Below are positions 46,859 through 55,280 of a DNA stretch of 61,809 nt, in pieces (the first letter of the stretch is position 1; each line of letters begins with the position of its first letter). The stretch is taken from positions 1-61,809 of the forward strand of contig NZ_AOHO01000054.1 of assembly GCF_000342005.1 (NCBI RefSeq). The letters run 5' to 3'. The notes beneath the pieces were generated by a model that was not told the origin of the DNA, did no database searches, and saw only the letters and a list, made by a program, of their open reading frames with translations. Position numbers and translations under genes: made by a program. Source of the stretch: Amycolatopsis decaplanina DSM 44594 (GTDB lineage Bacteria; Actinomycetota; Actinomycetes; Mycobacteriales; Pseudonocardiaceae).

Positions 46859-47790
46859 GGAGGGTCCTCCCAGCGGTGGCGGCGGTCTTCCTGATCGCCG
46901 CCACGGCGCCGTCCGCGCACGCCGTCGACCAGAGCAAGGGATACCCCGGGTTCTGCAAGGACGCCACCGGGGTCACCGTGGTGGTGGACTTCCAGCAACT
47001 CGGCGGTACGACCATCGTGCGCTGCAACCCGCAGGCCACGCGCGGTACCGGACTGGACGCGCTCAAGGGCGCCGGTTTCCAGATCGCCGGGGTGCAGCGC
47101 TGGGGCGAGTCGTTCGTCTGCCGGGTCGAGAACCGCCCGTCCGCGGCCGAGAACGTCCCGATCACCGGCCGCGACAAGTACCGGGAGCTGTGCGTCGACA
47201 CGCCACCGGCGCAGGCTTATTGGTCCTACTGGCACGCCTCGAACAACTGCGCGTGGGACTACAGCCAGTGGGGCGTCAAGAACCGCGACTTCACCCCCGG
47301 TGGTTTCGAGGGCTGGTCGTTCTCCCTGAACGCCACCGCACAGAGCAATCCGGTCCCGCGGGTCTCCGCCGTCCGGCCGGGCACCGAGAATCAGCCATGC
47401 GTGCCGCGCGAGGAGACCAAGCCGGTCACCGGCGACCCGAACGAGCAGCAGCAGAGGCCACAGGCCGGGAACGGCCGGCAGGGCGACGGTCCACAATCGA
47501 CGGCCGGTGCGGAACCCGGCGCCGGGGAGGTTCCGGCCGCGGGGCCGGGTTCCGGCGCGCTGCCGCCGCCCAAGCCGCGTCCGAGCGCCTCGGCGCGGCC
47601 GAAGGCACAGGACCCGTCGTCGAACGTCGCGTTCACCGGCGGTGAGAACGCCGAAGACGTCAACGCGGTGATCGAACGCGAGTCCGGAGCCAGCGACTGG
47701 GCGCCCTGGGCGGCGGGCGCCGCTGTACTGACGTTGTGCGTGGCAGGATTCCTGGTGGCCCGCAGACGCAAACGCGCACAAGGAGTTTGA
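46855..47790 (+). CDS. Membrane-anchored transcobalamin beta-domain-like protein
   Basis: A 311-residue protein with signal peptide (ending PSAHA) and a beta domain paralogous to the previous gene (GVTVVVDFQQL, YWSYWHASNNCAWDYS, GGFEGWSFSL). A Pro/Gly/Ala-rich spacer leads to a C-terminal membrane helix with RRRKR tail. FTGGE before the helix faintly recalls a sortase motif but is not convincing. The GTG start overlaps the previous stop codon (GTGA). The stop shares its last base with the ECF T-component start. Likely role: handing cobalamin from toroid proteins to the transporter. Confidence 0.78.
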   Translation: MRRVLPAVAAVFLIAATAPSAHAVDQSKGYPGFCKDATGVTVVVDFQQLGGTTIVRCNPQATRGTGLDALKGAGFQIAGVQRWGESFVCRVENRPSAAENVPITGRDKYRELCVDTPPAQAYWSYWHASNNCAWDYSQWGVKNRDFTPGGFEGWSFSLNATAQSNPVPRVSAVRPGTENQPCVPREETKPVTGDPNEQQQRPQAGNGRQGDGPQSTAGAEPGAGEVPAAGPGSGALPPPKPRPSASARPKAQDPSSNVAFTGGENAEDVNAVIERESGASDWAPWAAGAAVLTLCVAGFLVARRRKRAQGV

Positions 47791-48902
47791 TGACGTCCTA
47801 CTTCCTGCCGCGCGATCTGCATCCGGCCGCGTGGTGGGTGTGGGCGCTGGGGCTCGCCGTCGCGGCGACCCGCACGACGAACCCGTGGCTGCTGCTGACC
47901 ATCGTGGCGGTCGCGGGATACGTCGTCGTGGCCCGGCGCAGTGAGGCGCCGTGGGCGCTGGCGTTCCGGCTCTACCTGTACCTCGGCGCGTTCATCGTCG
48001 CGATCCGCGTGTTCTTCCGGATCGTGTTCGGCGGCGCCGAGGGGTCCACGATCATCCTGCGGCTACCCGAAATCCCGCTGCCGGAATGGGCGGCGGGCAT
48101 CCGGCTCTTCGGCGACGTGTCCGCGGAATCGTTGCTGGGCGGGCTCTACGACGGGATGCGGCTGGCGACGATGGTGATCTGCCTCGGCGCGGCCAACGCG
48201 CTCGCGAACCCGAAACGGCTGCTCAAGGCGATGCCGCCGGCACTGTACGAAGTGGGCACGGCGGTGATCGTCGCGCTGTCGGTGTTCCCGCAACTCGCCG
48301 AGAGCGTGCTGCGGGTCCGGCGGGCCCGCAAACTGCGCGGCGGCTCGGGCAAGAAGAAGGTGAAGGCCCTGCACACCGTGTTGATCCCGGTGCTGGAGGA
48401 CGCGCTTTCCCGCTCACTGCAGCTCGCCGCGTCGATGGACTCACGCGGCTACGGCCGCGCGGGACTGGTCGAAGCGCGGACCAGGCTGATCACGGGAACG
48501 CTGATGATCGTCGGCCTGATCGGTGTCTGCGTCGGCGTTTACGCCACTTTGGACGGTTCGACGCCCCGTTACCTCGCCGCACCGGTGCTTTCCGTGGGGC
48601 TCGTGATCGGCCTGATCGGGTTCTGGTCGGCGGGCAAGCGCGTCCAGCGCACCCGCTACCGGCCCGATCGCTGGCACCTGCCGGAAATCGTCGTCGCCGT
48701 CAGCGGGATCGGTGTCGCGGTGACCCTGTTCGTCACGTCCAGCGTGAACCCGATGAACATGAACCCGTCGCTGATCGACCTGTCCTGGCCGGCGCTGTCG
48801 TGGGGGCCGCTGCTCGGGGTGCTGATCGGCGTGCTTCCCGCGTTCCTGACCCCGGTCCCCGAACCCCCGTACGCCGCACTCGAAGAAGAAGCGCACGCAT
48901 GA
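47790..48902 (+). CDS. ECF transporter transmembrane (T) component
   Basis: A 370-residue membrane protein of the CbiQ/EcfT type with about six or more helices. A cytoplasmic region holds the Arg-rich coupling helices (SVLRVRRARKLRGG and ASMDSRGYGRAG, matching the A-R-G motifs that dock on the ATPases). It forms the scaffold linking the S component to the ATPases. Its ATG is preceded by AGGAG and overlaps the previous stop codon. Its stop overlaps the ATPase start (ATGA). Confidence 0.93.
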   Translation: MTSYFLPRDLHPAAWWVWALGLAVAATRTTNPWLLLTIVAVAGYVVVARRSEAPWALAFRLYLYLGAFIVAIRVFFRIVFGGAEGSTIILRLPEIPLPEWAAGIRLFGDVSAESLLGGLYDGMRLATMVICLGAANALANPKRLLKAMPPALYEVGTAVIVALSVFPQLAESVLRVRRARKLRGGSGKKKVKALHTVLIPVLEDALSRSLQLAASMDSRGYGRAGLVEARTRLITGTLMIVGLIGVCVGVYATLDGSTPRYLAAPVLSVGLVIGLIGFWSAGKRVQRTRYRPDRWHLPEIVVAVSGIGVAVTLFVTSSVNPMNMNPSLIDLSWPALSWGPLLGVLIGVLPAFLTPVPEPPYAALEEEAHA

Positions 48903-50494
48903 TCGAACTCGACCACGTTTCGTTCACCTATCACGGCCGCACCGAACCGGTGCTGTCCGACGTGACGTTGTCCATCGGCGAAGGCGAACTCGTGCTGTTC
49001 GCGGGCCAGACGGGGGCGGGCAAGTCGACGCTGCTCGGCACGATCAACGGTCTCGTCCCGCATTTCACCGGCGGTCACCTCGAGGGCACGGTCTCGGTCG
49101 ACGGCGTGACGACGCGGTCCCGCCCGCCGCGCGAGTTCGCGCATCTGGTCGGCGTCGTCGGCCAGGATCCGCTCGCGGGCTTCGTCACCGACACGGTCGA
49201 GGACGAACTCGCGTACGGCATGGAGCAGCTCGGCCTGAGCCCGCAGGTGATGCGCCGCCGGGTGGAGGAGACGCTCGACCTCCTCGGCATCGCGGAACTG
49301 CGCAGGCGTGCGCTGCGGACACTGTCCGGCGGCCAGCAGCAACGGGTGGCGATCGGCGCGGTGCTGACCACCCATCCCAAGGTGCTGGTGCTGGACGAAC
49401 CGACGTCGGCGCTGGACCCGACCGCGGCCGAGGAGGTGCTCGCGACGCTGGCCAGGCTGGTGGAAGACCTCGGCACGACGGTGCTGATGGCCGAGCACCG
49501 GATGGAACGTGTGATCCCGTTCGCGGACCGGATGATCCACGTCGAGGGCACCGGGGGAGTGGTCGACGGAACCCCGTCGGAAGTGTTGAAGGACATGCCC
49601 ATCGCGCCGCCGATCGTCCACTTGGGACGGCTGGCGGACTGGGATCCGCTGCCGATGTCGGTGCGCGACGCCCGGCGGCGCGCCTCCTCACTGGCGCTGG
49701 GGACTCCGCCCGCGCGGAACGCGACCGTCGGCGAAGAGTTGCTGACCGCGTCCGGGGTCGTCGTGCGGTATGGGCCGAAGGTCGCGGTGCGGGAGGTCGA
49801 CCTGACCCTGCGCGCCGGCGAGGTGCTGGCGATGATGGGGCGCAACGGCTCCGGCAAGTCTTCGCTGCTGTGGGCGGTGCAGGGCTCCGGCCCCCGGCAG
49901 GGTGGCAAGGTCACCGTCGAAGGCCAGGATCCGAAGACGCTGAGCAGCGCCGCGGCCCGCGCCCTCGTCGGCATGGTGCCGCAGACCGCGAGCGACCTGC
50001 TGTACCTGCAGACCGTCGCCGCCGAATGCGAGGCCGCCGACGCGGAATCGGGTGCGGAGCCGGGGCATTGCCGGAACCTGCTCGACAGGCTCGCTCCGGG
50101 CATCGACCCCGCGTCGCATCCGCGTGACCTTTCGGAGGGGCAGCGTCTCGCGCTCGTGCTCGCGGTGCAGTTGTCGGCCGCGCCGAGGATCATGCTGCTG
50201 GACGAACCGACCCGCGGCCTCGACTACACCGCGAAGGCGGCGCTGGCACAGATGATCGCGACGCTCACCGCCGAGGGCAAGGCGATCGTCGTGGCCACCC
50301 ACGACGTCGAGTTCGTCGCGACGATCGCGCACCGGGTGATCGTGATGGCGGAAGGGGAGGTCGTCTCGGACGGCCCGACCGGCGAGGTGCTCGGCGGTTC
50401 CCCGGCGTTCGCCACGCAGATCGCGAAGATCCTCGGCGAGCCTTGGCTGACCGTCGAAGAGGTCCGATCGGCGCTTCCGCGGGAGGTCCCGTGA
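48899..50494 (+). CDS. ECF transporter ATPase, fused A-A' protein
   Basis: A 531-residue protein with two ABC ATPase domains. The first has Walker A GQTGAGKST, signature LSGGQQQRVA and Walker B VLVLDEPTSALD. The second has Walker A GRNGSGKSS, signature LSEGQRLAL and Walker B IMLLDEPTRGLD. Fusion of EcfA and EcfA' is common in actinobacteria. The signature in the second half is degenerate (SEGQ). It powers cobalamin uptake if the operon assignment is right. Confidence 0.94.
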   Translation: MIELDHVSFTYHGRTEPVLSDVTLSIGEGELVLFAGQTGAGKSTLLGTINGLVPHFTGGHLEGTVSVDGVTTRSRPPREFAHLVGVVGQDPLAGFVTDTVEDELAYGMEQLGLSPQVMRRRVEETLDLLGIAELRRRALRTLSGGQQQRVAIGAVLTTHPKVLVLDEPTSALDPTAAEEVLATLARLVEDLGTTVLMAEHRMERVIPFADRMIHVEGTGGVVDGTPSEVLKDMPIAPPIVHLGRLADWDPLPMSVRDARRRASSLALGTPPARNATVGEELLTASGVVVRYGPKVAVREVDLTLRAGEVLAMMGRNGSGKSSLLWAVQGSGPRQGGKVTVEGQDPKTLSSAAARALVGMVPQTASDLLYLQTVAAECEAADAESGAEPGHCRNLLDRLAPGIDPASHPRDLSEGQRLALVLAVQLSAAPRIMLLDEPTRGLDYTAKAALAQMIATLTAEGKAIVVATHDVEFVATIAHRVIVMAEGEVVSDGPTGEVLGGSPAFATQIAKILGEPWLTVEEVRSALPREVP

Positions 50495-51324
50495 GCACGG
50501 CACCGGCGGTCCGGCTCGGTCCGCGCTCGGCAACGGTGCTCGGCCTCGCGTCGCTCGCGGGACTGATGATGTTCATCTGGCCGCTCCTGGTCCGCGTCGA
50601 ACCACAGTCGATGCAGCACGGCCCGGACGCGCCGTTCGTGTTCATCGGGATCCTGCCGATCCTGATCGTCATCGTGCTGGCCGAGATGTCCGAAGGGGGC
50701 ATGGATTCCAAGGCTCTCGCGATGCTCGGCGTGCTGTCCGCGGTGAACGCGGCCCTGCGGCCCCTGGGGGCGGGGACCGCGGGTATCGAGACCGTGTTCT
50801 TCCTGCTGGTGCTCGCAGGGCGGGTGCTCGGACCCGGCTTCGGCTTCGTGCTGGGCTGCACGTCGCTGTTCGCCTCGGCGCTGCTGACCGCCGGGGTGGG
50901 ACCGTGGCTGCCGTTCCAGATGATGTGCTCGGCGTGGATCGGGATGGGCGCGGGACTGCTGCCGCGCCGCGTCACCGGCAAAGCCGAGATCGCGATGCTG
51001 GTGGCGTACGGGATCTTCGTCGCGTATGTGTTCGGATTCCTGATGAACCTGTGGTTCTGGCCGTTCATCACAGACGCCGAAGTGCCCTACCACGACGGGC
51101 ACATCTCCTACGTCCCCGGCGCCCCGCTGCTGGAGAACCTGCACCGGTTCGCCGTGTTCACCCTGCTGACCTCGACGGCGGGATGGGACACGGGGCGCGC
51201 GATCACCAACGCGGTGGCGATCCTGGTGCTGGGGCCCGCCGTGCTCGCGACGTTGCGCCGGGCCTCCCGGAAGGCTTCTTACGGCGTGATTCCTTCGTTC
51301 ACCGACGGCCCTCCCCGCAACTAG
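50491..51324 (+). CDS. ECF transporter substrate-binding (S) component, probably for cobalamin
   Basis: A 277-residue protein with about six or seven membrane helices. The segment GPGFGFVLGCTSLFASALLT, followed by GPWLPFQM, is characteristic of ECF S components. Long loops (TDAEVPYHDGHISYVPG) face outside. The GTG at 50491 has GGGAGG upstream and overlaps the ATPase stop codon. Specificity for cobalamin is inferred from the riboswitch and gene order. It converges on a small membrane protein gene 4 bp away, with no visible terminator. Confidence 0.85.
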   Translation: MSTAPAVRLGPRSATVLGLASLAGLMMFIWPLLVRVEPQSMQHGPDAPFVFIGILPILIVIVLAEMSEGGMDSKALAMLGVLSAVNAALRPLGAGTAGIETVFFLLVLAGRVLGPGFGFVLGCTSLFASALLTAGVGPWLPFQMMCSAWIGMGAGLLPRRVTGKAEIAMLVAYGIFVAYVFGFLMNLWFWPFITDAEVPYHDGHISYVPGAPLLENLHRFAVFTLLTSTAGWDTGRAITNAVAILVLGPAVLATLRRASRKASYGVIPSFTDGPPRN

Positions 51325-51328
51325 TCAC

Positions 51329-51685
51329 CTACTTGCGGGACTTCCGGCGCAGGACGTGACAGGCGACGGCGAACGCGACTCCCACGGCCACGATGATCGC
51401 GGCGAAGACCGGGTGCATGTCCTTGGAGAGGCTCTGTGCGCGTTCGGGGCCGATCGCCCAGAGCGCCAAGGGCGTGGCGTAGGCCGCGGTGAGGGCGATC
51501 GCGCCCCAGCGGAGCGCCTTGAGCCGTGCGTCGCGCAGAGTGCCGATCAGGACGAGGGCGACCGGGACGATGGCGATCATCGCGAACTGGCCGACGATCA
51601 TGATCGGGACGGCCCAGGCCGAGATGATGACGGAACGCGGGGCGCGGCGGACGGTGGTTTCGCGGTCGAGCGTCTGAGTGGACAT
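51329..51685 (-). CDS. Small integral membrane protein
   Basis: A 118-residue protein with about three hydrophobic helices (VIISAWAVPIMIVGQFAMIA, ALTAAYATPLALW, FAAIIVAVGVAFAVACHVL) and a basic C-terminus. No family is recognised. The ATG has AGGAGG upstream. It is divergent from a TetR regulator, with inverted repeats between, so it is probably the regulator's target. Many TetR targets are transport or membrane-stress proteins. Confidence 0.82.
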   Translation of the reverse strand: MSTQTLDRETTVRRAPRSVIISAWAVPIMIVGQFAMIAIVPVALVLIGTLRDARLKALRWGAIALTAAYATPLALWAIGPERAQSLSKDMHPVFAAIIVAVGVAFAVACHVLRRKSRK

Positions 51686-51890
51686 CGTTTCCTCCTGAGG
51701 TCGGGGTAGCTTCGAGATACGGTCGGCAGTGGGACTCGGCGGCGGCTTTGAGATCCTTGCTCAGCACCGGCTCCTGCCAGGACGGCCAGCGTTCGACGTC
51801 GGTCTGGAGCCGTCAGATCCTGCTCAGCGGAGCCTTGATCAGGGTCTCGGTCCGGTAGTGGATCAGCCCTCGTTAGCTTCAGTTGCGATA

Positions 51891-51947
51891 GTTAGAAGCT
51901 ATAACCACAATGGGTGAGTGTCAATAGGTGAAGTGATAACCTCTAAC
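51891..51947. promoter_or_regulatory. Candidate TetR operator, paired inverted repeats
   Basis: GTTAGAAGCTATAAC (51891-51905) and GTGATAACCTCTAAC (51933-51947) are imperfect inverted copies of GTTAGAxGxTATxAC. They lie 20 bp and more upstream of the tetR start, in the divergent promoter region. AT-rich symmetry in GC-rich DNA supports a regulatory site. Confidence 0.6.
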
Positions 51948-51967
51948 CAGGTCTGGAAGGGTGATCG

Positions 51968-52621
51968 ATGGACACGGACGTGAAGACTTCGCGTGAGCGT
52001 TACCGGGCACAGGTACGCGCGGAGATCAAACGGCACGCGTGGGAGCAGCTGGCCACGACGGGCGTGTCCGCGTTGTCCCTCAACGCGATCGCCAAGCACG
52101 TGGGCATGAGCGGCCCCGCGCTGTACCGGTACTTCCCCAGCCGTGACGACCTGATCACGGACCTCATCCGCGACGCCTATCGAAGCCTCGCTGACGCCGT
52201 CCAGGCGGCGGCAGGGCCGGGCGGCGTGGCCGAAGTCGCCTACGCGATCAGGGAGTGGGCGCTGGCGGACCCGCAGCGGTACCTGTTCCTCTACGGAACG
52301 CCGATCCCCGGTTATCGCGCGCCTGGCGACACCACGGAGATCTCGAACGAGATCATGGCCGTGCTGCTCCAGGTGCATGCGGCGGACCCGGACGACGGGT
52401 GCGCGACGGCCTTCGACGGCCATCTCGGGGAGCATCGCGAGTGGGCGGGCGGACTGCCGGTGTCATCGGCGGTTCTCCGTCGTGCCGTGACGTTCTGGAC
52501 CCGGATCCACGGTGTCCTGTCTCTCGAGCTCGCCGGGCACTTCGCCGGCATGGGGTTCGATCCCGCCGTACTGTTCGCCGCCGAGCTCGCGCAATTGTCC
52601 ACAAAGGACATTTCCCGCTGA
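51968..52621 (+). CDS. TetR-family regulator
   Basis: A 217-residue regulator. The HTH is GVSALSLNAIAKHVGMSGPA, LYRYFPSRDDLITDLI. The C-terminal ligand domain has a WALADPQRYLFLYGTPIPGY segment and TFWTRIHGVLSLELAGHF, typical of the WHG group. It is divergent from a small membrane protein gene whose promoter carries inverted repeats. Autoregulation and repression of that gene are likely. Confidence 0.9.
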   Translation: MDTDVKTSRERYRAQVRAEIKRHAWEQLATTGVSALSLNAIAKHVGMSGPALYRYFPSRDDLITDLIRDAYRSLADAVQAAAGPGGVAEVAYAIREWALADPQRYLFLYGTPIPGYRAPGDTTEISNEIMAVLLQVHAADPDDGCATAFDGHLGEHREWAGGLPVSSAVLRRAVTFWTRIHGVLSLELAGHFAGMGFDPAVLFAAELAQLSTKDISR

Positions 52622-52689
52622 GTGGGGCATGGGCGCCCGCTTTCCCACTGTGTGGCGGTTTTCGGTGATCGCTGTGCTAACTTCCAGGG

Positions 52690-53322
52690 ATGCGCGGAGG
52701 ATCCAGGGTTCCTTTCGGTCGTACGCTCGCGGTGATCGCGTCGATGCTCCTGGCCTCGCTGATCGGCCCAGGTGTCGTCGCGAACGCCTCCGGTGGGCAT
52801 CCGTCACGGCACGGCTGTGAATGCGCCACTCCGTCGATCGACCGGTTGCAGCACTGGCTCGCCTCCGGTGAGGGCACCACGGTGCCGCCGACCGGCAGCC
52901 TGCTCGTCCGCGAACGCGGCGGTTACGCGGCGAAGGTGACCTTCCTCAACGCCGAATGGCACGTGGTCGTCGTCTGGCTGGGAAATCAGTTCGAGGCGCA
53001 GGCCGATCTCTCGAAGTCCGCCGGTTTCTGGATGACCTACAGCGCGACCGACGACCTCTACGTCCAACTGCGTCCCGCGTCGCATTGGAGTGGCGGCGAC
53101 AAGTGGCTCACGAAGGTGCCGTCGACCGGAGGGAAGATCGTGAAGAAGTTCTTCGGTTTCAAGTCCGACGCCTGGACGACGTTGCCCGAGCTGGGCACGC
53201 CCGGCTACTCCTTCGCTTCGGCGCTGACCGAGGCGCGAGGACTGGTCTTCGTCGGCAAGACCCCGAACAAGCTCGACTTTCGCGGCCTCTCGATCGATCG
53301 CTACCGGCCGCCCTGTCTCTGA
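52690..53322 (+). CDS. Secreted protein of unknown function
   Basis: A 210-residue protein with a signal peptide (about 1-33, hydrophobic TLAVIASMLLASLIGPGVVA, then NASG). The mature part is beta-rich (YAAKVTFLNAEWHVVVVWLG, LYVQLRPASHWSGGDKWL). Cys residues lie only near the N-terminus (CECATP) and the last codons (PPCL), suggesting a disulfide that ties the ends. I do not recognise a family. It stands alone between the tetR gene and a small repeat protein gene. Confidence 0.72.
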   Translation: MRGGSRVPFGRTLAVIASMLLASLIGPGVVANASGGHPSRHGCECATPSIDRLQHWLASGEGTTVPPTGSLLVRERGGYAAKVTFLNAEWHVVVVWLGNQFEAQADLSKSAGFWMTYSATDDLYVQLRPASHWSGGDKWLTKVPSTGGKIVKKFFGFKSDAWTTLPELGTPGYSFASALTEARGLVFVGKTPNKLDFRGLSIDRYRPPCL

Positions 53323-53437
53323 ACGCTCCCCGGTATTTCACCTGTCCGGAGCGACGGCTGTCGCGCACCGTGCCCGATTTGTCCTGTACGGTGAACTTTC
53401 AGCCGCCTTCGCACGACCGACCCGAGGAGTATCCCTG

Positions 53438-53734
53438 ATGAGCCTGTTCGACTCGCTGAAGGAAAAGGCCGCCGAACTTCTGGGCGGCGCGGGCGACAAG
53501 GTCGGCGAACTGACCGGCGTCGACCTTTCCGGCGCCGCCGACCAGGTCGGCCAGGCCACCGGCGGACTGGCCGAGACCGGTCAGGGCCTTGCCGAAAGTG
53601 CCACCGCCGCGGGCCAGGACGCCGTCGACTCGGCCACCGCGGCCGGTCAGGGCGTCGTCGACTCCACCGGCGCCCTCGGGGACGCCGCCACCGGGCTGGC
53701 GGGCGACGTGATCGATCCGAACGCCCGGGGCTGA
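53438..53734 (+). CDS. Small Ala/Gly-rich amphipathic repeat protein
   Basis: A 98-residue cytoplasmic protein beginning MSLFDSLKEKAAELLGGAGD and continuing in imperfect 11-residue repeats (GQDAVDSATAA, GQGVVDSTGAL). The pattern resembles apolipoprotein-like or Rv0909-type small proteins. No Cys and no membrane segment. The ATG has GAGGAG 8 nt upstream. Function unknown. Confidence 0.75.
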   Translation: MSLFDSLKEKAAELLGGAGDKVGELTGVDLSGAADQVGQATGGLAETGQGLAESATAAGQDAVDSATAAGQGVVDSTGALGDAATGLAGDVIDPNARG

Positions 53735-54006
53735 TCGCCTTCGGCCTGCCCGCGTGGTGTGATCGGGCGCACTTCCCGGTCCGGCTCGCGGGCACGCCTT
53801 CGGCAGCCGGACGCGACACCCTTCCCGGCCGTCGCGGTCGTTCGCGAGGAACGCAGGAGCAGGCCAAGCCGGGTACTCCGGCGGGGCGACGTCCCGGTTT
53901 CGGCATGACGATCTTCCGGTTTCCTTGTCCCGCAAGAGAATTCTCGCTGAGTCGGGGAAAAAGGAAACGGTTGTGGTAACCCGTCCGCCGACGGGAATCT
54001 CGGTCC

Positions 54007-55239
54007 GTGATCGTCAACCGACTGAGGCCCATCGGCCTGTGCGCCGGGCTCACCGTGCCCGCACTCGTCCTGCGGTTCTCCGGTGCCGAACCGGGAGCGG
54101 TGGCCGGTCTGCTGCTGTTCGGGCTGGCCGTCGTGGCGGCCTCTTTCCTTCTTGCCTGGGCCGCCGAAGCCGCGCAGGTGGACATCTCCGGCGGACTCGC
54201 GATCGCCGTGCTGGCCGTCATCGCGGTGCTTCCCGAGTACGCGGTGGACCTGTACTTCGCCTACACGGCAGGCTCGAATCCCGAATACATCGCCTATGCC
54301 GCGGCGAACATGACCGGCTCCAACCGGTTGCTGCTCGGCCTCGGCTGGTCGACCGTCGTGCTGATCGCGCTCGCCGTCGCGAAGAAACGCAGCGGCGCCA
54401 CCGTCCGCGAGCTGATCCTCGACGCGCCGTACCGGATCGAGCTCGGTTTCCTCGCGATCGCCTCGATCGTCGCGTTCGTCATCCCGGGGACCGGGCAGAT
54501 CTCGCTGGTCCTCGGCTTCGCGTTGCTCGGTTTCTTCGTGTTCTACCTCTGGAAGGTCTCCCGCGCCGAACCGGGCGAACCCGAACTGGTCGGCCCGGCC
54601 GCCACTCTGGGCGCCCTGCCCCGACGGTCCCGCCGGATCCTCGTGACCACGCTGTTCGTGTTCGCGGCCGTGGTGATTCTCGCCAGTGCGGAACCGTTCG
54701 CGCACAACCTGATCGCCGTCGGGACGGATCTGGGCATCGACCGGTTCCTGCTCGTGCAGTGGCTCGCGCCGCTGGCGTCGGAGGCGCCGGAGTTCATCGT
54801 GGCGATCCTGTTCGCGCTCCGCGGCAAGGGCGGCGCGGCGATCGGCACCCTGCTTTCCAGCAAGGTCAACCAATGGACGCTGCTCGTCGGCAGCCTGCCG
54901 ATCGCCTACGTCCTCGGCGGTGGTGGTGGCGCGCTGCGCTTGGACGCCCGTCAGATCGAGGAATTCCTCCTCACCGCGACCCAGACCCTGCTGGGGGTCG
55001 CCGCGCTGCTCGCGTTGCGTTTCCCGCGCTGGGCCGCCTGGACGCTGCTCGGCCTGTTCGCGGTGCAGTTCGCGCTGCCCGGCCAGACCGCGCGTTACGT
55101 CCTGTGCGGTGTCTACGCGGTCATCGCGCTCGCCGCCCTGATCCGCAATCGCCGCCACGTCCTGCCGACCCTGGCCGCCCCGTTCCGCCGGGCACCCTAT
55201 GCCTCCGGGAGTAGTCGCGAGGAGCGGATTTCGGCCTGA
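54007..55239 (+). CDS. CaCA-family cation exchanger (sodium/calcium exchanger-like)
   Basis: A 410-residue membrane protein with about ten helices and two inverted alpha repeats. Repeat 1 is VLPEYAVDLYFAYTAGSNPE, then ANMTGSNRLLLGLGW; repeat 2 is LASEAPEFIVAILFALRGKG, then LLSSKVNQWTLLVGSLP. The acidic residues in EYAVD and EAPEF are the expected ion ligands. It probably exports Ca2+ in exchange for Na+ or H+. The GTG start follows a small hairpin (CCCGTC/GACGGG, 53980-53995), so leader control is possible. Confidence 0.9.
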   Translation: MIVNRLRPIGLCAGLTVPALVLRFSGAEPGAVAGLLLFGLAVVAASFLLAWAAEAAQVDISGGLAIAVLAVIAVLPEYAVDLYFAYTAGSNPEYIAYAAANMTGSNRLLLGLGWSTVVLIALAVAKKRSGATVRELILDAPYRIELGFLAIASIVAFVIPGTGQISLVLGFALLGFFVFYLWKVSRAEPGEPELVGPAATLGALPRRSRRILVTTLFVFAAVVILASAEPFAHNLIAVGTDLGIDRFLLVQWLAPLASEAPEFIVAILFALRGKGGAAIGTLLSSKVNQWTLLVGSLPIAYVLGGGGGALRLDARQIEEFLLTATQTLLGVAALLALRFPRWAAWTLLGLFAVQFALPGQTARYVLCGVYAVIALAALIRNRRHVLPTLAAPFRRAPYASGSSREERISA

Positions 55240-55280
55240 GGGCAGAGGTCTCCGCGGGTTTCCGCGCTTAGCGTCCAGGT

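Noticed and set aside
47600..47700. FTGGE near the C-terminus of the anchored beta-domain protein as a sortase signal
   Set aside because: It does not fit LPxTG or LAxTG, and a normal membrane anchor with basic tail follows after an unusually long spacing.
53940..54006. Structured leader before the cation exchanger, considered as a metal riboswitch
   Set aside because: Only a 6-bp hairpin (CCCGTC/GACGGG) is evident, and I could not match the conserved core of the yybP-ykoY or Mg2+ riboswitches.
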